A stretch of 64,000 bases of DNA from Streptomyces changanensis (GTDB taxonomy: Bacteria > Actinomycetota > Actinomycetes > Streptomycetales > Streptomycetaceae): assembly GCF_024600715.1 (NCBI RefSeq), contig NZ_CP102332.1, forward strand, positions 5,642,001-5,706,000, in the 5' to 3' direction. Shown in pieces: positions 34,282 to 42,541 of the stretch. The notes below the pieces were generated by a model that saw only the letters and a list, made by a program, of their open reading frames with translations, ran no database searches and was not told the origin of the DNA. A program made the translations under genes and the position numbers. Numbering within the stretch: position 1 is the stretch's first letter; each line of letters begins with the position of its first letter.

Positions 34282-34579
34282 CCGGGCACGGGTCCTTTCG
34301 GGAACTGACGACCGGCGGGAGCCGCTCGTCACCGTCCGGCCCCCGCCGTACCGGTCGTTGGACCTCCACCCGGCCCGAAGGGTTGTACGGACCGGACCCG
34401 CGGCCGTCACCACGAGAACGACCCCGGCCGCGACCCCGGCCGGGCCGTCCACCGCCGGACGTCAGCCGCCGGGCCGCCGACCGTCAGGCCGGCCTCCGCC
34501 CGCCGGGCCGTCGACCGCCCGGCCGGGCCCCGTGCCTGGTGCCGGGCCCGTCGCGCCTGCCCGGGAGCCCGAGTGCGAG

Positions 34580-34645
34580 GGCAACGCGGTCAACGCCTTC
34601 GGGTTCGGCGGGATCAACGCGCACGTCGTCCTCGACCAGGCCCCG
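34580..34645 (+). pseudogene. Relic of a polyketide ketosynthase C-terminus
   Basis: One plus-strand frame reads GNAVNAFGFGGINAHVVLDQ followed by AP, which is the conserved C-terminal segment of a beta-ketoacyl synthase domain (canonical form VNxFGFGGxNAHVVLEEAP, containing the last catalytic His region). No ketosynthase sequence is recognisable on either side, and the area lies between two minus-strand genes. About 22 codons survive. The GGINAH form is nearer to iterative/PfaA- or HglE-like synthases than to most modular ones, which use GGTNAH. Confidence 0.75.
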
Positions 34646-34727
34646 CGCGGGGCGGGGCGCCGTACCGGCCGGATCACCGGCGCCGCCCACCGCCACGGCG
34701 AGGGCGGGGCGGGCGGCCGGTGCCGGG

Positions 34728-35552
34728 TCAGGACCCCTCGTGGCCGAGCGCCCGGGCGATCGTCCGCATGACCTGCTCCAGCGGCGCGTCGGTGCGCGCC
34801 ACCGCCACCAGGACGTCACCCTCGCGCGACGCGGTGACCGGGGCCGGCTCCGTGCCGGTCCTCGCCGCCGTGGACCGGCCGGCGCCGATCCCGCTGCCGA
34901 ACGTCCTGCGGACGATCGCGAACGCGTGGTCCAGCTGGGTCTCCACGTCGCCCTTGCCGCCCGCCCGCAGCCAGCGGCGCAGCACGTGGTTGTGCGCGGT
35001 GACGACGGCGGAGGCGGCCACCTCGGCGAGCAGCGGGTCGTCGTTGCCGTCGTGGTGGTCGCGCTCGTCGAAGTGGCCCAGGAGGTAGCGGGTGAAGAGC
35101 CGCTCGTACCGCGCCACCGAGGCGATCTCCCGCTCCCGCAGCGTGGGCACCTCACGGGTCAGCCGGTAGCGCGCGACGGAGACCGCGGGGGAGGCCGCGT
35201 ACATCTTCATGACCTCCTTGATGCCCCGGCACACCGTGTCCAGCGGGTGCTCGTGCGCCGGCGCCGCGTTGAGGACCGCCTCCGCCCGGACCAGGGTGTC
35301 GTCGTGGTCCGGGAAGATCGCCTCCTCCTTGGAGCGGAAGTGGCGGAAGAAGGTCCGGCGGGCGACCCCGGCGGCCGCGGCGATCTCGTCGACCGTCGTG
35401 GCCTCGTACCCCTTCGTCGCGAAGAGCTCCATGGCGGCGGCGGCCAGCTCCCGGCGCATCTTGAGCCGCTGGGCGGCGGCGCGGCCGCCGGCGGGGCTCT
35501 CCGGGGTCTCCGGCGCGGTGCCGGCACGGGGTGTCTTCGCGGGCTGGGACAT
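34728..35552 (-). CDS. TetR-family transcriptional regulator
   Basis: Regulator of 274 residues with a clear helix-turn-helix at about residues 30-75 (MRRELAAAAMELFATKGYEA, TVDEIAAAAGVARRTFFRHF). It is longer than most TetR proteins; the last ~50 residues are Ala/Arg-rich. I chose the ATG at 35550-35552 (MSQPAKTPRAG); the frame is open to 35690. It lies 124 bp downstream of the 3-hydroxyacyl-CoA dehydrogenase on the same strand, which suggests it controls acyl-CoA metabolism genes, perhaps including ccr. The ligand is unknown. Confidence 0.9.
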   Translation of the reverse strand: MSQPAKTPRAGTAPETPESPAGGRAAAQRLKMRRELAAAAMELFATKGYEATTVDEIAAAAGVARRTFFRHFRSKEEAIFPDHDDTLVRAEAVLNAAPAHEHPLDTVCRGIKEVMKMYAASPAVSVARYRLTREVPTLREREIASVARYERLFTRYLLGHFDERDHHDGNDDPLLAEVAASAVVTAHNHVLRRWLRAGGKGDVETQLDHAFAIVRRTFGSGIGAGRSTAARTGTEPAPVTASREGDVLVAVARTDAPLEQVMRTIARALGHEGS

Positions 35553-35676
35553 GCCCCGAACGTACTGCATCGGCGCAGGAGAGCGCGCCCGAGGGGGAGA
35601 GCCGCCCGAGGGTCCGAGCAGCCCGCCCCACTCGTCGCACGACCCGTGTGGCCCCGGACCGTACGTCTCCCCGGGC

Positions 35677-37461
35677 TCAGCGCCGCGCATACTCGCGGAA
35701 GCCGCGCCCCGTCTTGCGGCCCAGGCAGCCGGCGGCGACCAGGTGCTCCAGCAGCGGCGCCGGCGCGAGGCCCGGCTCGCGGAACTCGCGGTGCAGGACC
35801 CGCTCGATCGCGAGGGAGACGTCGAGGCCGACGACGTCGAGCAGTTCGAACGGCCCCATCGGATAGCCGCCGCCCAGCTTCATCGCGGCGTCGATGTCGT
35901 CCAGCGACGCGTAGTGGTCCTGCACCATCTTGATCGCGTTGTTGAGGTAGGGGAAGAGCAGCGCGTTCACGATGAACCCGGCGCGGTCGCCGCAGTCCAC
36001 CGGGTGCTTGCGGATCCGCGCGGTGACCGCCCGGACGGTGGCGTGGACGTCGTCGGCGGTGAGGACCGTGCGGACGACCTCCACCAGCTTCATCGCCGGG
36101 GCCGGGTTGAAGAAGTGCATCCCGACGACGTCCTGCGGGCGCGAGGTGGCGCGGGCGCAGGCGACGACCGGCAGCGAGGAGGTGGTGGTGGCCAGGACCG
36201 CGCCCGGCTTGCAGACCTCGTCCAGCGCCGCGAACAGCTGCCGCTTGACGTCGAGGTCCTCGGCGACCGCCTCCACCGCGAGGTCCACGTCGGCGAAGGC
36301 GTCGAGCGAGCCGGCGGGGGTGATGCGGGCGAGCGTCTCGTCGCGGGCGTCGGCGGTCATGCGGCCCTTGTCGACCGAGCGGGCCAGGGACTTCGCGACG
36401 CGGGCCCGGGCGGTGTCCGCCTTCTCCTGCGAGCGGGCGGCGAGGACCACGTCGTACCCGGCCTTCGCGAAGACCTCGGCGATGCCGGAGGCCATCGTGC
36501 CGGACCCGGCGACACCGACGGAGCGGACCGTGCGCGGCGCGGCGCCGCCGGCGGCCTCCTCCCGCGGGGTGAGCGCGTCGGGCACGACGGTGGCGCTGTC
36601 GGGCCCGTCGTACGTGTAGAAGCCGCGCCCCGCCTTCCGCCCGGTCAGGCCCGCCTCGCTCAGCTGCTTCAGGATCGGCGCGGGGGCGTGCAGCCGGTCG
36701 TGCGACTCGGCGTACATGGCCTCCAGGACCGTACGGGCGGTGTCGACGCCGATGAGGTCCAGCAGCGCCAGCGGGCCCATCGGCAGTCCGCAGCCGAGCC
36801 GCATCGCCGCGTCGATGTCCTCGCGGGAGGCGTACTTCGACTCGTACATGGCGGCGGCCTGGTTGAGGTAGCCGAAGAGCAGGCCGTCCGCGACGAAACC
36901 CGGCCGGTCGCCGACGGACACGGGCTCCTTGCCGAGGGCGTGCGCGAGGTCGGTGACGGCGGCGACGGCCTGCGGCGCGGTCAGCACCGACGACACGACC
37001 TCCACCAGCTTCATCGCCGGCGCCGGGTTGAAGAAGTGCAGGCCGAGCACCCGCTCGGGGTGGGCGGAGTCGGCGGCGAGCCGGGTCACGGAGAGCGCGT
37101 TGGTACCGGTCGCGACGATCGCGTCGGGCCGGACGACGGAGTCCAGGGCGCGCAGCACCCGCTGCTTCACCTCGTAGGACTCCGGGACCACCTCGATGAC
37201 GAGGTCGGCGTCGGCCGCGGCCTGGAGGTCGGAGAACGTGCGGAAGCGGGAGAGGATGTCGCGTCGCTCCTCCTCGGTGATCCGCTCGCGGGCCACGGAC
37301 CGGGCGGTGGCGGTCTCCAGCGCGGCGACCGCGCGCCGGGCGGCGGCCTGGTCGGTGTCGATGCCGACGACCTCGCGGCCCGCGCGGGCCAGGACCTCGG
37401 CGATTCCGGCGCCCATGGTGCCGAGACCGACGACGGCGATGGTGGAGAGAGGGGTGTCCAT
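35677..37461 (-). CDS. Tandem-duplicated 3-hydroxyacyl-CoA dehydrogenase
   Basis: A 594-residue protein made of two complete 3-hydroxybutyryl-CoA dehydrogenase copies joined head to tail (residues ~1-285 and ~310-594). Both keep the catalytic HFFNPAPAMKLVEV block and the LFGYLNQ/LFPYLNN asparagine region, and both end in GRKAGRGFYTY/GRKTGRGFREY. The cofactor loops differ: copy 1 has GLGTMG with an Asp after strand 2 (VVGIDTDQ), an NAD-type pattern; copy 2 has GSGTMA and VVLAARSQ, an NADP-type pattern. I chose the ATG at 37459-37461 with ggag 7 nt upstream; a GTG immediately before is possible. It probably supplies crotonyl-CoA precursor for ccr. Confidence 0.93.
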   Translation of the reverse strand: MDTPLSTIAVVGLGTMGAGIAEVLARAGREVVGIDTDQAAARRAVAALETATARSVARERITEEERRDILSRFRTFSDLQAAADADLVIEVVPESYEVKQRVLRALDSVVRPDAIVATGTNALSVTRLAADSAHPERVLGLHFFNPAPAMKLVEVVSSVLTAPQAVAAVTDLAHALGKEPVSVGDRPGFVADGLLFGYLNQAAAMYESKYASREDIDAAMRLGCGLPMGPLALLDLIGVDTARTVLEAMYAESHDRLHAPAPILKQLSEAGLTGRKAGRGFYTYDGPDSATVVPDALTPREEAAGGAAPRTVRSVGVAGSGTMASGIAEVFAKAGYDVVLAARSQEKADTARARVAKSLARSVDKGRMTADARDETLARITPAGSLDAFADVDLAVEAVAEDLDVKRQLFAALDEVCKPGAVLATTTSSLPVVACARATSRPQDVVGMHFFNPAPAMKLVEVVRTVLTADDVHATVRAVTARIRKHPVDCGDRAGFIVNALLFPYLNNAIKMVQDHYASLDDIDAAMKLGGGYPMGPFELLDVVGLDVSLAIERVLHREFREPGLAPAPLLEHLVAAGCLGRKTGRGFREYARR

Positions 37462-37808
37462 CACGGGACTCCAGGGATGAGTGACGACTGGTGAGGGTGC
37501 CGGGGCGCGGCGGCCGGGCGCACGCGGGGCGTGGCGTCAGGGGCGTACCGCGCGCTGGGCGCGCCGGGCGGGCGCGTCCTGCGCGCCGCGCGGTGGGAGC
37601 CGACGGACCCTGTCCCGGAGTCACGTCGTGAAAGGTGCTGAACCGACGGGCACTCGGGCGGCTGCGTCACCAGGCCGCCCGGAGGAGTGCGGGGGGTTGG
37701 CCCCGCTCACATGAGGTTAACCGGTGGGTAATGAGCGCGCCAGCCCCCGGGGGTGAGCCGGGCGGTGTGATCTGGATCGCATCCCGCCCCGTCGCTACCC
37801 TGACCGCC
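37462..37808. other. 347-bp divergent intergenic region
   Basis: Separates the dehydrogenase (minus) from the HEAT-repeat gene (plus). The least GC-rich part, 37712-37736, contains GGTTAACC (37715-37722) inside the imperfect palindrome TTAACC-GGT-GGGTAA and is a likely control region for the dehydrogenase. A Crp-like site lies near its right end. Confidence 0.55.
37766..37781. promoter_or_regulatory. Crp-like site upstream of HEAT-repeat gene
   Basis: TGTGATCTGGATCGCA matches the enteric Crp core TGTGATCTAGATCACA at 14 of 16 positions and ends 27 bp before the ATG at 37809. Streptomyces Crp recognises related GTGA-type sites. Confidence 0.5.
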
Positions 37809-38384
37809 ATGGACCCCGAGTTCGGCTCGCTCACCGACCGGCTGGAGGACGAGGCCGGGGACACCGCCGCCTTCCGACGGCTGGCGTCCACCCCCGACCA
37901 CGAGGAGCTCGCCGCGGTCCTCACCGCGCCCGGCCAGGAGCTGTGGGCGCGCGAACTCGCCGCGTTCCGGCTGGGTCTCGCCGGCGACCGGCGGGCCTTC
38001 GAGGCGCTGGTCCTCCTCCTCAACCACCGCGACCCCGAGCGCTGCGTCTCCGCCGCGCACGCGCTGCGCCGCCTCGGCGACCCGCGCACCGCGCGCGCCG
38101 CCGCCGCGCTCGCCACCAACGAACTGCGCGTCGCCTACGCGCTGGTACCGGTACGGCTGCTGGCCGCGCTGCGCGCCCCCGACTCCGTACCGGCCCTGGT
38201 CACCGTCCTCGGCCGGCGGCTCGCCCCGGACGACCCGCACTGGCGCGTGGGCGTCGCCTGCGCCGAGGGGCTGGGTGCCCTCGCCGACCCCCGCGCGCGC
38301 CCCGTCCTGGAGGCCGCCCGCCGCCACCCGCGCATCGGCGCGGCGGCGGCCGCCGCGCTGGCCCGGCTCCCGGCCGACGACTGA
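37809..38384 (+). CDS. HEAT-repeat protein
   Basis: Alpha-helical protein of 191 residues built of HEAT-like repeats, seen as ARELAAFRLGLAGDRRAFEA, CVSAAHALRRLGDPRTARAA, RLLAALRAPDSVPALVTVLG and ACAEGLGALADPRARPVLEA. It has no catalytic motif or signal peptide. Such proteins beside this dehydrogenase are often labelled adenosylsuccinate lyase in databases, but none of that enzyme's motifs are present. It is probably a protein-protein scaffold. The ATG at 37809 is preferred; the frame extends back to 37635 through the regulatory region. Confidence 0.85.
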   Translation: MDPEFGSLTDRLEDEAGDTAAFRRLASTPDHEELAAVLTAPGQELWARELAAFRLGLAGDRRAFEALVLLLNHRDPERCVSAAHALRRLGDPRTARAAAALATNELRVAYALVPVRLLAALRAPDSVPALVTVLGRRLAPDDPHWRVGVACAEGLGALADPRARPVLEAARRHPRIGAAAAAALARLPADD

Positions 38385-38508
38385 CCCGGACGGACCGCGC
38401 GGCGCCACCGGCCGTCCGCCGGCGGGCCACGCCGCCCGCCGTCCGCCGCCCGCCCCGCCGCCCGCCCACCAGCCGCCCCTCGCCCGTCGCCCGTCGCCCG
38501 TGGTGCGG

Positions 38509-39039
38509 TCAGGCGGGTGCCGGTGCCAGTGGGCGGGTGCAGCGCAGCTCCATCAGGGTGGTGCCGCCGACCTCCCACGGCTCGCGCGTGCCGTCCGGTG
38601 TGAACCCCGCCTTCGCGTAGAAGCGCCGCCCCAGCGCGTTGTCCTCCAGCACCCACAGGGACAGCGACCTGTACCCGCGGGCCGAGGCCCGCGCGGTCAC
38701 CTCCTCCATCAGGGCCCGCCCCACCCCGGTCCCCACGACCGCGGGGAGCGCGTACAGGGCGTACAGCTCGGCGTCGGCGGGCCCGGCGTCCGGCCGGCGG
38801 TCGGGGCCGAACGCCGCCCAGCCGACCACGTCCCCGTCGCGCTCCGCCACCAGGTGCACCACCCGCCCCCCGGCGCGTGCCAGGTGCTCGCGTCGGGCCG
38901 CCGCGTCCTCCTCGACGTCCAGCGCGGCGAGGTACGCCACCGGCAGCAGCCCCCGGTAGGCCGAGCGCCAGCCCGCCACGCGCACCCGGGCCACCGCCGC
39001 GCAGTCGGCCTCGGCCATCTCCCGCACCCGGGCGCTCAC
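38509..39039 (-). CDS. GNAT-family N-acetyltransferase
   Basis: Acetyltransferase of 176 residues. Motif A is LYALYALPAVVGTGVGRALM, with VVGTGVG as the acetyl-CoA pyrophosphate loop, and YAKAGFTPDGTRE is motif B. The start is the GTG at 39037-39039, which overlaps the RidA stop by 4 bp (GTGA), so the two are coupled. The N-terminal CAAVARVRVAGWRSAYRGLLP block is typical of small GNATs that modify amines or peptides. The substrate is unknown. Confidence 0.92.
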   Translation of the reverse strand: MSARVREMAEADCAAVARVRVAGWRSAYRGLLPVAYLAALDVEEDAAARREHLARAGGRVVHLVAERDGDVVGWAAFGPDRRPDAGPADAELYALYALPAVVGTGVGRALMEEVTARASARGYRSLSLWVLEDNALGRRFYAKAGFTPDGTREPWEVGGTTLMELRCTRPLAPAPA

Positions 39040-39449
39040 GGCCGCCGCCCCTCGGGAAGGACCGCCAGCGCCTCGACTTCCAGGAGCAGTTCGGGGCGGA
39101 AGAGCGCGGCCACCTGGACGGCCGTGCTCGCCGGCGGGTTCGCCGCGTCGATCACCGCGTCCCGGGCCTCCCGCACCGCGGGCAGGTGCCCCACGTCCGT
39201 CACGTAGTACGTCAGCTTCACCACGTCGGCGAAGGTCGCCCCGGCGGCGGCGAGGCAGCGGCCCAGGTTCGCGAAGACCTGCCGCGCCTGGGCGGCCGGG
39301 TCGCCCTCGCCGACGACCCGGCCCGCCCCGTCCAGGGCGCACTGCCCCGACACGGCGACGAACCGGCCCGTCCCCCACACGACATGGCTGTAACCGGAAC
39401 CGGGCGCGACCCCGTCGGGGGCCGCCACGTGCGTCAGATGCGTCGTCAT
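39036..39449 (-). CDS. RidA/YjgF-family protein
   Basis: Small enamine/imine deaminase-fold protein of 137 residues. Family marks are PGSGYSHVVWGTGRFVAVSG, QARQVFANLGRCLAAAGATF, VVKLTYYVTDV and LEVEALAVLP. The usual Arg before the strand near the C-terminus is not obvious (FRPELLLEVEA), so whether it deaminates 2-aminoacrylate or belongs to a non-archetypal Rid group cannot be settled by eye. It is translationally coupled to the GNAT gene downstream. Confidence 0.9.
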   Translation of the reverse strand: MTTHLTHVAAPDGVAPGSGYSHVVWGTGRFVAVSGQCALDGAGRVVGEGDPAAQARQVFANLGRCLAAAGATFADVVKLTYYVTDVGHLPAVREARDAVIDAANPPASTAVQVAALFRPELLLEVEALAVLPEGRRP

Positions 39450-39486
39450 GCGGCCATGGTGGTGGACGCCCCGGCTCCGGCGCGCG

Positions 39487-41064
39487 TCAGTTTCCGCGGG
39501 GGAGCGCCCACCGCACCCCGTGCACCGGGGCGGGTGCGGGCGCCTTGCGGGCGGTGGCCGCCGGCTCCGGGTCGGGCCGGGTCGGGCACCACACGTCCAC
39601 CCCGACGCCACCGTCCCCGCGCGGGACCTCGCCGGTCGCCAGGTACCGGGCGAGGATCCGGTCCGCGCAGGCGTTGCCGCGCAGGGTCACCCCGTGGTTG
39701 CCGCCGCCCCGTTCGACCACCAGCCGGGAGTCCCGCAGCAGCCCGTGGGTGGCGACGGCGCCCTCGTACGGCGTGGCGGCGTCCTGGTCGGCCTGGAAGA
39801 GCAGGACCGGCGGGACCGCCTCGTTCGCCACGTCGAGCGGGGTCAGCGGCGGCACGGGCCAGAAGGCGCACGGGGCGTTGTACCAGGCGTTGTTCCAGGT
39901 GGAGAACGGCGCCTTGGCGTGGGCGGCCCAGTGGTCGCGGTGCCACACGCCCCAGGACGTGGGCCAGCGGGCGTCGCGGCACTCCACGGCCGTGTACACC
40001 GAGTAGCCGTTGTCGCTCGCGGCGTCCGGCCGGGCGATCGACTCGTACGCGTCGACCAGCGGGCGGGTGTCCCCGTCGACCGCGTACGCCGCGAACGCCG
40101 AGGCCAGCACCGGCCAGTGGCCGTTGTGGTAGGCGCCCGGCAGGTAGGTGTCCTCCAGCTCGGCCGGTCCCACCGTGCCGCCGGCCGGCTCCGCGCGCAG
40201 CGCCGAGCGCATCGCGTACCAACGCGCCTCGACCCGCGCCGGATCGGTGCCCAGCCCGTACACCGCGTCGTGCCGGGCCACCCAGGCGAGGAACGCCTTG
40301 TGGCGGGCGTCGAAGGCATGATCCTGCGCGAGGTTCGCGTCGTACCAGACCCCGCCCGGGTGCACCACCGAGTCCAGGACCGCCCGCCGCACGCGCTGCG
40401 GGTAGAGCTTGGCGTAGACCGCGCCGAGGTAGGTGCCGTACGAGTAGCCGAGGTAGCTGATGCGGGGCGCGCCCAGCGCCGCGCGGACCGCGTCCACGTC
40501 CCGCGCGGCGCTCACGGTGTCCATGAACGGCAGCAGCCGGCCGTGCTTCTCGCCGCACGCCCGGGCGAACGACGCCGCCCGCGCCAGCCCGGCCCGCTCC
40601 TCGCGCTGGTCGCGCGGGACGGAGTCGGGGCGTACGGGCGCGAAGTGGCCGGGCCGGCAGTCCAGGGCGGGCCGGCTGGCGCCCACGCCCCGCGGGTCGA
40701 GCCCGATCACGTCGTACTGCGCGGCGACGGAGGCCGGGAGCGACGACGCGACGAAACCGGCCAGCGTGCGGCCGCTCCCGCCGGGCCCCCCGGGGTTGAC
40801 CAGCAGCGGGCCCTGCGAGGTCCGGGCGGTGTGCCGGACCCGGGAGAGGGCGAGCGTGATCTGCTCGCCCCGCGGCGCGGCGTGGTCGAGCGGCACCCGG
40901 AGGGTCGCGCACTCCAGCTTCGGGTACTGCCGCGTGGCGCACGCCGCCCACTGCAGCGGCGTCCCGGGCTTCGGCGCGGACGGTTCGGCGGCCGACGGCG
41001 CGGCGGTGACGGCCCCCGCGACCAGCGCGCCGGCGGCGATGAGTACTCCTGCGCGTTTCTGCAT
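39487..41064 (-). CDS. Secreted alpha/beta hydrolase, tripeptidyl-aminopeptidase (TAP) type
   Basis: Exported serine hydrolase of 525 residues. Residues 1-26 are a signal peptide (MQKRAGVLIAAGALVAGAVT, ending PSAAE). The oxyanion block LLVNPGGPGGSGRTLAGF and nucleophile S208 in GYSYGTYLG are standard; the Asp lies in FQADQDAATPYEG and the His in GGGNHGVTL, within the C-terminal TAP-like domain. Relatives cleave N-terminal tripeptides or esters outside the cell. It lies 37 bp before the RidA gene on the same strand. The start at 41062-41064 is well supported by the signal peptide. Confidence 0.94.
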   Translation of the reverse strand: MQKRAGVLIAAGALVAGAVTAAPSAAEPSAPKPGTPLQWAACATRQYPKLECATLRVPLDHAAPRGEQITLALSRVRHTARTSQGPLLVNPGGPGGSGRTLAGFVASSLPASVAAQYDVIGLDPRGVGASRPALDCRPGHFAPVRPDSVPRDQREERAGLARAASFARACGEKHGRLLPFMDTVSAARDVDAVRAALGAPRISYLGYSYGTYLGAVYAKLYPQRVRRAVLDSVVHPGGVWYDANLAQDHAFDARHKAFLAWVARHDAVYGLGTDPARVEARWYAMRSALRAEPAGGTVGPAELEDTYLPGAYHNGHWPVLASAFAAYAVDGDTRPLVDAYESIARPDAASDNGYSVYTAVECRDARWPTSWGVWHRDHWAAHAKAPFSTWNNAWYNAPCAFWPVPPLTPLDVANEAVPPVLLFQADQDAATPYEGAVATHGLLRDSRLVVERGGGNHGVTLRGNACADRILARYLATGEVPRGDGGVGVDVWCPTRPDPEPAATARKAPAPAPVHGVRWALPRGN

Positions 41065-41216
41065 CCGGCCAGTCTCGGGGGCGTCGCCCCCCGATCCGGG
41101 GCGGACCGCCCCGATCCACCCGGACGTGACCCGATCGGGGGCGCGGTCCGGGCACCGGGCCCGTGGAGCGGGTCCACGAGGTGGGCGCGAGCGGCTGCGC
41201 GGGGTGGCCCGGTGCC

Positions 41217-41284
41217 GGTGCCGGTGGGGCGGAGGTGCGGGCGGACCGCGCGGGGCGGGCTGGTGCCGGTGGGGGCGGAGGTGC
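41217..41284. repeat. 22-23-bp direct repeat
   Basis: ggtgccggtggggcggaggtgc at 41217-41238 recurs at 41262-41284 with one extra g. It lies in the 238-bp gap between the hydrolase start and the radical SAM stop. Confidence 0.75.
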
Positions 41285-41302
41285 CCGTCCGCGCGGCGCG
41301 GG

Positions 41303-42400
41303 TCAGAGGAGGGTGAGCTGCGTGGGCTCCGCAGGCGGCGCCTCCCGCGCCTCCCCGGCCCGCGCCCGCGCCGGGCCCCCGGCTCGCTCGGCGCGGCCGG
41401 GCGGGGCGACGCGGCGCGCCTCGCCCCGCCCGGCCGGTCCGATCCCGAACTCCGCGGCGAACTCGTGCACCTGACGCGTGATCCGGCGCTGGTACCACGT
41501 CGGCGCGTACGCGCCCCCGGCGTACATCCGCTCGTAGCGCGGTACGAGGTGCGGGTGGTGGTGCTGCAGCCACTCCGCGTACCACTCGCGGGCACCCGGG
41601 CGCAGGTGCAGCGCGAGTGGTGTGACCGAGGTGGCGCCCGCCTCGGCGATGGCCCGGACGGTGGCGCGCAGCTGCTCGGGGCGGTCGCCGAGGAAGGGGA
41701 TGACGGGGGCCATCAGCACTCCGCAGCCGATGCCGGCGTCGGTGAGCGTCCGCACCACGTCGAGGCGGCGCTCGGGGGCGGGTGTGCCCGGCTCGACCGT
41801 CCGCCACAGCTCCTGGTCGGTGAAGCCGACCGACACCGACACCCCGACGTCGGTCACCTCGGCGGCCTGGCGCAGGAGGTCCAGGTCGCGCAGGATCAGG
41901 GTGCCCTTGGTGAGGATCGAGAAGGGGTTGGCGCGGTCGCGCAGCGCCTCGATGATCCCGGGCATGAGCCGGTAGCGGCCCTCCGCCCGCTGGTAGCAGT
42001 CGACGTTCGTGCCCATCGCGACGTGCGCGCCCTGCCAGCGGGGCGAGGCGAGCTGGCGGCGCAGCACCTCGGGGGCGTTGACCTTCACCACGATCTGGGT
42101 GTCGAAGCCGACACCCGTGTCGAGGTCGAGGTAGGCGTGCGTGCGGCGGGCGAAGCAGTACACGCAGGCGTGGGTGCAACCACGGTAGGGGTTGACGGTC
42201 CACTCGAACGGCATGCGGGAGGCGCCGGGCACCCGGTTGAGGATCGAGCGGGCCCTGACCTCGTGGAACGTGATGCCGCGGAACTCCGGCGTGTCGAACG
42301 TCCGCGTGGTCACCGCGTCCGTCCCGAAGAGTGCCGCCTCGCCCGTCACGGCCGCCCCGGCCGCGCCCTCGGGGCGGTCCCCCAGGTTGTCCCAGCGCAT
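41303..42400 (-). CDS. Radical SAM protein (Rv2578c / SPL-related family)
   Basis: Iron-sulfur protein of 365 residues. The cluster motif is C75-x3-C79-x2-C82 in YRGCTHACVYCFARRTHAYL, typical of the Rv2578c family, relatives of spore photoproduct lyase. Further family blocks are AMGTNVDCYQRAEGRYRLMP, FSILTKGTLILRDLDLL and VLMAPVIPFLGD. It ends in a Pro/Ala/Arg tail. The start is the ATG at 42398-42400, with gagg just upstream. A LexA-type box lies 42-53 bp upstream of the start, pointing to DNA-damage control. The reaction is unknown. Confidence 0.9.
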   Translation of the reverse strand: MRWDNLGDRPEGAAGAAVTGEAALFGTDAVTTRTFDTPEFRGITFHEVRARSILNRVPGASRMPFEWTVNPYRGCTHACVYCFARRTHAYLDLDTGVGFDTQIVVKVNAPEVLRRQLASPRWQGAHVAMGTNVDCYQRAEGRYRLMPGIIEALRDRANPFSILTKGTLILRDLDLLRQAAEVTDVGVSVSVGFTDQELWRTVEPGTPAPERRLDVVRTLTDAGIGCGVLMAPVIPFLGDRPEQLRATVRAIAEAGATSVTPLALHLRPGAREWYAEWLQHHHPHLVPRYERMYAGGAYAPTWYQRRITRQVHEFAAEFGIGPAGRGEARRVAPPGRAERAGGPARARAGEAREAPPAEPTQLTLL

Positions 42401-42441
42401 GGCGGCCTCCTCGGTCGAGCGTGACGTACGGATCCAGAATA

Positions 42442-42453
42442 GAACAACTGTTC
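42442..42453. promoter_or_regulatory. LexA/SOS box
   Basis: GAACAACTGTTC fits the actinobacterial SOS consensus GAAC-N4-GTTC exactly and is also a perfect GAACA-AC-TGTTC palindrome. It overlaps the end of a TATTCT hexamer (minus strand, plus coordinates 42437-42442) that could be the -10 of the radical SAM gene starting at 42400. Confidence 0.7.
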
Positions 42454-42541
42454 CCATGATCGCTTGGTGGCCGGATTTGGGTCCCCCGGCCGCAGGTGGT
42501 TGGGTGGAGCCCCCGAAGAACGATTGCTGGAGGTCAAAGCG

